A DNA stretch of 35,753 bases from NCBI GenBank assembly GCA_003635255.1, contig PYJC01000090.1, positions 71,880 to 107,632 on the forward strand, read 5' to 3'. Each line of letters starts with the position of its first letter. Positions within the stretch are counted from its first letter, which is position 1. Source of the DNA: Candidatus Poribacteria bacterium (GTDB lineage Bacteria > Poribacteria > WGA-4E > WGA-3G). The notes beneath the pieces are model-generated. The model did no database searches and was not told where the DNA came from. It saw nothing but the letters and a program-made list of their open reading frames with translations. The position numbers and the translations under genes were made by a program. Shown one piece after another: positions 31,797-35,753 of the stretch.

Positions 31797-33422
31797 ATGA
31801 AAGTCGTGACTGCAGCGGAAATGCGCCAGATCGATCAGGACACAATTGAAGGCATCGGCATTCCCGGCATTGTCCTTATGGAAACTGCTGGGAGTGCTAT
31901 TGTCCGCGCGATTGAACAGCATTATCCGAGATACCAACGTATCGGTATTTTCGTTGGCAAAGGCAATAACGGCGGCGATGGCATCGTTATCGCTCGTCAA
32001 CTTGCCCACGCAGGGCGCGACGTGCATCTTTTCCTCGTTTCCCCACCGGAAAGTTTCACTGGCGAAGCAGAGATTAATCTTCAGATTGCGAAACGTTTAA
32101 CAGCAAGTTTTGGAAACCTACAAGCTGCGCCAAAAGGTGGGCTACAGATTGAGACAATCTTGACGGATACCGCACTCAAATCTGATGCCAATATCGCCAA
32201 TTGTGAACTCCTTGTAGATGCCATTCTCGGCACGGGACTACGCGGGACGGTACGCAGTCCAATCGCCACTGTCATCAAAACTATTAACACCCTTTCAATA
32301 CCCATCCTCTCCGTCGATTTACCTTCTGGTCTGGATGCGGACACGGGACATCCGTTGGGTACTTGCGTACAAGCCGATAGAACGATAACAATCGGCTTAC
32401 CTAAAAGAGGACTGTTGGTACATCCGGGTGCCGAACTTGCTGGGGAATTGGAAGTCGTTGACATCGGTTTCCCGGAACAAGTTGTAGACGCACAAAATAT
32501 TAAGGTCAACTGGACAACGACAGCAGAAGTATCACAATGGGTACCACCACGCCCGTCTGCATCTCACAAAGGAACTTACGGGCGCGTCCTCGTCGTTGCT
32601 GGCTCGACAGGTATGACAGGCGCAGCAGCACTCGCGAGTGAGGCGGCTTTGCGCGTCGGGGCAGGATTGGTAACACTGGCAACGCCGAAACATCTCAACC
32701 CAATTTTAGAAGGTCTCTTGCCTGAAGTGATGACGTTGCCGCTACCAGAAACGGAGTCCGGCAGCCTATCAGCATCTGCAACATCTGCTATCCTCGAATT
32801 TGCAGAGAAGACGAAATCTGTGCTCGCAATAGGTCCTGGGCTTTCCCAACACTCAGATACAGTGGCACTTGTTCACCAACTGGTCGGTGAGAATCGAGAA
32901 CAAGGACTCGGATTACGGATGGTTATTGATGCGGATGGATTGAATGCCCTCGCAAAAGCACCAGAGATCATCTCATTATTAGATAGAGACACAGTACTCA
33001 CACCCCATCCAGGGGAGATGTCTCGGTTAACAGACACCCCAGTGCCTACATTAGAAAACGACAGGATTAGCACCGCTCAGCAGTTTGCTAACGAATGTGG
33101 CGTGACGCTCGTATTTAAAGGGGCACCGACGGTTACCGCGGGCGCAAATGGGGAAGCTTGGATCAATTCCACGGGGAACCCGGGCATGGCGACAGGCGGC
33201 ATGGGGGATGTGCTAACAGGCGTGATTGCAGGGTTAATGGCACAGGGACATGCAAGCGAAACGGCAGCTGTACTTGGTGTCTATATACACGGTTTAGCGG
33301 GAGACATCACTGCTGAGGCATTGGGGATGCATGGACTCATCGCAAGCGATGTGTTGAAGGCGGTGCCGAAAGCAATTTCTTCGCTGATATCACAAAACAG
33401 TAGTAAAACACACGATATTTAG
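31797..33422 (+). CDS. nnr: Bifunctional NAD(P)H-hydrate epimerase / ADP-dependent NAD(P)H-hydrate dehydratase
   Basis: 541 residues. It repairs damaged NADH and NADPH: the N-terminal YjeF_N/NnrE half (about 1-215) epimerises R- and S-hydrates and the C-terminal NnrD half (about 225-530) dehydrates the S form with ADP or ATP. Visible motifs are VGKGNNGGDGIV, DAILGTGLRG and VDLPSGLDADTG in the first half, and GSTGMTGAAALASEAALRVGAG, AIGPGLS, VIDADGLNAL, VLTPHPGEMSRL, FKGAPTV and NPGMATGGMGDVLTGVIAG in the second. Both halves look complete, and the fused form is usual in bacteria. The ATG has AAGGA 8 bases upstream. The SDR-like gene follows after 15 bases. Confidence 0.95.
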   Translation: MKVVTAAEMRQIDQDTIEGIGIPGIVLMETAGSAIVRAIEQHYPRYQRIGIFVGKGNNGGDGIVIARQLAHAGRDVHLFLVSPPESFTGEAEINLQIAKRLTASFGNLQAAPKGGLQIETILTDTALKSDANIANCELLVDAILGTGLRGTVRSPIATVIKTINTLSIPILSVDLPSGLDADTGHPLGTCVQADRTITIGLPKRGLLVHPGAELAGELEVVDIGFPEQVVDAQNIKVNWTTTAEVSQWVPPRPSASHKGTYGRVLVVAGSTGMTGAAALASEAALRVGAGLVTLATPKHLNPILEGLLPEVMTLPLPETESGSLSASATSAILEFAEKTKSVLAIGPGLSQHSDTVALVHQLVGENREQGLGLRMVIDADGLNALAKAPEIISLLDRDTVLTPHPGEMSRLTDTPVPTLENDRISTAQQFANECGVTLVFKGAPTVTAGANGEAWINSTGNPGMATGGMGDVLTGVIAGLMAQGHASETAAVLGVYIHGLAGDITAEALGMHGLIASDVLKAVPKAISSLISQNSSKTHDI

Positions 33423-33437
33423 AATAAAGGAGCGATT

Positions 33438-34220
33438 ATGGAACTCGGATTGACTGGAAAAGTTGCTGTCATTACTGGCGGAAGTGAGGGGATTGGAAAG
33501 GGGATTGCCCTCCGTCTGTGTGAAGAGGGCGCGAAAGTTGCGATCTGTGGGAGACGTGAAATGGTCTTGGCGGATGCCGCTGAAGAGATTCGGGCACAAA
33601 CCGGTGGCGAAGTACTCGCTATTCCGGCGGACGTAACGAAACCGGAAACACTGGAAAATTTTATCGGACAAACCGCGAGCCATTTCGGAAAGATTGATAT
33701 TTTAATCAATAACGCCGGTCGTTCAGCGGGTGGTGATTTTGAAACCGTGAGCGACGAAGCATGGTACGATGACTTAGACCTTAAGTTAATGGGTGCTGTT
33801 CGCTGTGCGCGGTTAGTGATCCCGCACCTGAAAAGCAACGGTAGTGGGCGGATTATCAATATCACGCACCCGGGAGGCAAACAGCCGAGTGCGGGTTCGT
33901 GTCCGACCTCTGTCAGTCGAGCCGCTGGCATCGCTCTGACAAAGGCACTCTCTAAGGAACTCTTACCTCACAAAATCTTGGTTAATACTGTCTGTCTAAC
34001 CTCTATTAAAAGTGCCCAAGGCGAACGCGCATGGAAAGCAGCAGGCTCTCTTGGAACACTTGAGGAATATTGGGAGGCGCGCGGGGCAGAACATCCGCTC
34101 GGGCGTTTAGGTGAACCGAGTGAGGTAGGCAATCTCGTTGCGTTCCTTGTCTCGGACTGTGCATCATTTATCACTGGAACGGCTATTAATATTGATGGCG
34201 GACTTTCTGCTGTTGTGTGA
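33438..34220 (+). CDS. SDR-family protein with degenerate catalytic motif
   Basis: 260 residues with a classical short-chain dehydrogenase fold: TGGSEGIGKG cofactor motif near residue 14, INNAG near 90 and a C-terminal SFITGTAINIDGG. The catalytic stretch, normally S...YxxxK, reads NITHPGGKQPSAGSCPTSVSRAAGIAL (shortened: the serine is replaced near NITH and YxxxK becomes T-S-V-S-R). Cofactor binding should remain, but standard proton relay is missing. It may be a non-enzymatic or altered-chemistry SDR. AAAGGAG lies 6 bases before the ATG, and only 15 bases separate it from nnr, so the two are likely co-transcribed. Confidence 0.85.
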   Translation: MELGLTGKVAVITGGSEGIGKGIALRLCEEGAKVAICGRREMVLADAAEEIRAQTGGEVLAIPADVTKPETLENFIGQTASHFGKIDILINNAGRSAGGDFETVSDEAWYDDLDLKLMGAVRCARLVIPHLKSNGSGRIINITHPGGKQPSAGSCPTSVSRAAGIALTKALSKELLPHKILVNTVCLTSIKSAQGERAWKAAGSLGTLEEYWEARGAEHPLGRLGEPSEVGNLVAFLVSDCASFITGTAINIDGGLSAVV

Positions 34221-34613
34221 AGCGATAGGCTTTACGTAAAATATCTTTCGCTGCTTGCTGGATGGCAGACTGGAAAAGTGGAAGCATTCCGAAGGTTCTA
34301 TGAAGAAGTTTAATTTGGTAATTTGCGAACCATAGATATCTTGTTTCATGTTTTCTTCTATGAGGGGCATTATCTGGTCGTCTGAATCACGGAAGGCGCG
34401 GAAGACACAGAAGACGCGGAATGAAGAGATTCTTTTTTGACAGCCTCTATCTTTTAGGAAAGCCAATGTAGAAGTTAGCGTCGCCTTTTCAGCGTGTTCC
34501 GCGTAATCCGCGATTCAGACAGAAAAGAGATCAGAATTACCGAATTAATAAATTGATCTTCATTCAACCTTCCTATGAACTGCCTTTATATTTTTCAACG
34601 CATGGAGAACAAC
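34221..34613. other. 393-base intergenic region with a MITE-like element
   Basis: No gene is supported. Just after the SDR stop, AGCGATAGG ... TTTCGCT with a central TTTACGTAAA palindrome could form a hairpin but lacks a T-run. A 141-bp inverted-repeat element lies at 34380-34520. The last 90 bases are AT-rich with no clear promoter. A 100-codon minus-strand frame here (ending at 34164) is antisense to the SDR gene and is rejected. Confidence 0.55.
34380..34520. repeat. 141-bp MITE-like element with long imperfect terminal inverted repeats
   Basis: The left end GTCTGAATCACGGA (34380 on) and the right end TCCGCGATTCAGAC (to 34520) are inverted with one mismatch; pairing continues inwards through CGCGGAA / TTCCGCG. 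The left arm also contains GGAAGACACAGAAGACGCGG, a short internal direct-repeat run. No open frame. Confidence 0.6.
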
Positions 34614-35024
34614 ATGGAAACTTATAAAATCTATCCAGTCGCAGCGGCAGACGCATCGACTGCCTTCCAAGTAGAATTGGATCCGCACGCGATCGCTGCT
34701 GCGGACGAACTCGAAAATAGTGGTTCCCAAGGCACTGAAAGAGAAGAAATTCTACAGAAACACCTCGGTGCTGATTATGAGAAAGGTTACCGAGGTACCG
34801 CTTGGGGTTTGCACGGCATCTCCGAAGGCTTGACACCTGCACGCTTGGCAGTCTTATTGGAAGCACACGGTGAATACTTTGATCCGTGTGCCGAACGCGA
34901 AACATTTGACCACAGTTTGATGGTTAATGTTGAAGAGGAATTGGCATCGCAGTTGGAGGATATTCCCGAATCTGTTTTAGAAGCAATTGTAGAGGAATAC
35001 AAGGCTGAATTGTTAGGCGCGTAG
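34614..35024 (+). CDS. Acidic cytoplasmic protein of unknown function
   Basis: 136 residues, rich in Glu and Asp, no signal peptide or membrane segment. I do not recognise the family. The N-terminus METYKIYPVAAADAST is followed by a region with GADYEKGYRGTAWGLHGISEG and a helical acidic tail (NVEEELASQLEDIPESVLEAIVEEY, shortened). The ATG at 34614 has GGAG 6 bases upstream; the frame also opens at 34575, without a ribosome site. It follows the MITE-like element and precedes another unknown gene by about 150 bases. Confidence 0.65.
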   Translation: METYKIYPVAAADASTAFQVELDPHAIAAADELENSGSQGTEREEILQKHLGADYEKGYRGTAWGLHGISEGLTPARLAVLLEAHGEYFDPCAERETFDHSLMVNVEEELASQLEDIPESVLEAIVEEYKAELLGA

Positions 35025-35176
35025 TGCCATAGTTTTTATGCAAACTTTTTTAGGGAACTTTTCCACGCAAAGGGTGTGTAATAAAATACTGATGACGGAA
35101 ACACGCGTTTCAGAAACAGAAGCAACGCTTTTACAAGCCTAAATGAGCGCGAGGCTAACAAAGGAGACTTAATGAA

Positions 35177-35753
35177 ATGATACTTAAAAATATTGTGCAG
35201 ATAGTTGCAATTTTGATAGTTTTGAGTATTTTCCCTTTTTCTGGATTGCAAGCGGAACCGATAGTACTTGGCAAGGCAATAACATGGGTGAAAGCTGGAG
35301 ATAGATGGGATCCCTCGCAAATGGCATTAGTACGAACAGAATTTGATGAGGAAATCTCATACGGTTCTAAAGAATACACAGGACCACAAACCGTACAGGC
35401 ACTAATGTACATTTTTGATGAAGCTTATAACCGCAAGCACTCACGTACCGTATTGACTGTATTCTCAAAAGCAAGTATTGCTGAAATCAAACGGAACGAA
35501 ATGATGGGGATTCATGCCTGGTCGGAACTGCTTTCAAAAGAGGGTGTTCCTATCACGTTTAAGGATCGTGAAATAGATGCACGGTACCCTCGAACAGCAT
35601 GGCTTCAACTTCTTTTGGAGAGAGGCGTTACTATAGAAAGTCTTATGGATTATTTTTTCTGTATGGCACATCGGCATCAGTTAGCATTTTTGGAGAATAG
35701 TCCGCATCTTTGGAAAACCGAGACTCACGGTACTTCGGCGATAGATGCCTGGG
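35177..35753 (+). CDS. Secreted protein of unknown function (partial, runs off the window end)
   Basis: An open frame of 192 codons to the window edge. The signal peptide MILKNIVQIVAILIVLSIFP ... GLQA is followed by a soluble part with SQMALVRTEFDEEISYGSKE, FDEAYNRKHSRTVLTVFSK and DYFFCMAHRHQLAFLENS. I do not recognise the family. A strong AAAGGAG lies 10 bases before this ATG. A second ATG at 35172, closer to the ribosome site, opens a frame of only two codons (ATG AAA TGA) whose stop overlaps the chosen start as ATGA. Confidence 0.65.
   Translation, partial: MILKNIVQIVAILIVLSIFPFSGLQAEPIVLGKAITWVKAGDRWDPSQMALVRTEFDEEISYGSKEYTGPQTVQALMYIFDEAYNRKHSRTVLTVFSKASIAEIKRNEMMGIHAWSELLSKEGVPITFKDREIDARYPRTAWLQLLLERGVTIESLMDYFFCMAHRHQLAFLENSPHLWKTETHGTSAIDAW

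Noticed and set aside
34164..34466. 100-codon minus-strand frame after the SDR-like gene
   Set aside because: Its ends lie in the SDR gene antisense and in the MITE-like element; phrases such as FCVFRAF come from the repeat.

Overview
The window looks like a chromosomal segment of an uncultivated Gram-negative bacterium. My best guess is the Candidatus Poribacteria or a neighbouring lineage. That guess rests on gene types rather than a marker gene: secreted LamG and carbohydrate-binding-like proteins, a lipoprotein with a formylglycine-enzyme-like domain, a sulfatase next to Ldh2 and Gfo/Idh dehydrogenases, a PorV-like protein beside a giant Ig-repeat protein, and many short palindromic repeats. 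An outer membrane is supported by the beta-barrel end at the left edge and by the PorV-like protein. No rRNA, tRNA or CRISPR array was seen.

Layout. 1-4.4 kb: end of an outer-membrane barrel gene, a polytopic membrane protein (-), a type III-like glutamine synthetase and an FGE-domain lipoprotein. 4.5-7.0 kb: a 115-bp palindromic repeat, a secreted LamG protein, and a TnpB-only IS200/IS605 element inserted directly behind the LamG stop codon. 7.0-12.7 kb: a type III-like restriction-modification pair (mod, res) whose genes overlap by 8 bases. 12.7-19.3 kb: an atypical epimerase, a secreted TolB-like propeller, two tandem secreted paralogues, an uncertain minus-strand ORF, nadA and a porV-like gene. 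Gaps in this region are filled by variants of one palindromic repeat that starts at stop codons. 19.3-27.0 kb: a single minus-strand gene of about 2554 codons encoding some 19 Ig-like domains, with a FlgD/T9SS-CTD-like C-terminus. 27.4-31.1 kb: a minus-strand cluster of sulfatase, Ldh2-family dehydrogenase and Gfo/Idh oxidoreductase, plausibly for catabolism of sulfated sugars. 31.1-35.7 kb: a plus-strand cluster behind a good sigma70-type promoter (an unknown small protein, Nnr repair enzyme, SDR-like protein), then two unknown proteins, the last cut by the window edge.

How the parts fit. The surface-facing set (LamG, CBM-like pair, propeller, giant Ig protein, PorV-like protein, FGE lipoprotein) suggests a cell that invests heavily in extracellular polymers. 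The sulfatase and dehydrogenase cluster suggests use of sulfated sugars inside the cell.

The observation I find most interesting is a short C-terminal motif. It reads roughly K-x-A-T-[ST]-W-[GA]-x-L-K-x(2,3)-R and ends three otherwise different or paralogous secreted proteins. A weaker version ends the propeller. It may be an unrecognised sorting or anchoring tag. The second is the repeat family that sits exactly at stop codons. Several enzyme-like proteins also lack residues their families normally need (both SDR-type proteins and the FGE domain).
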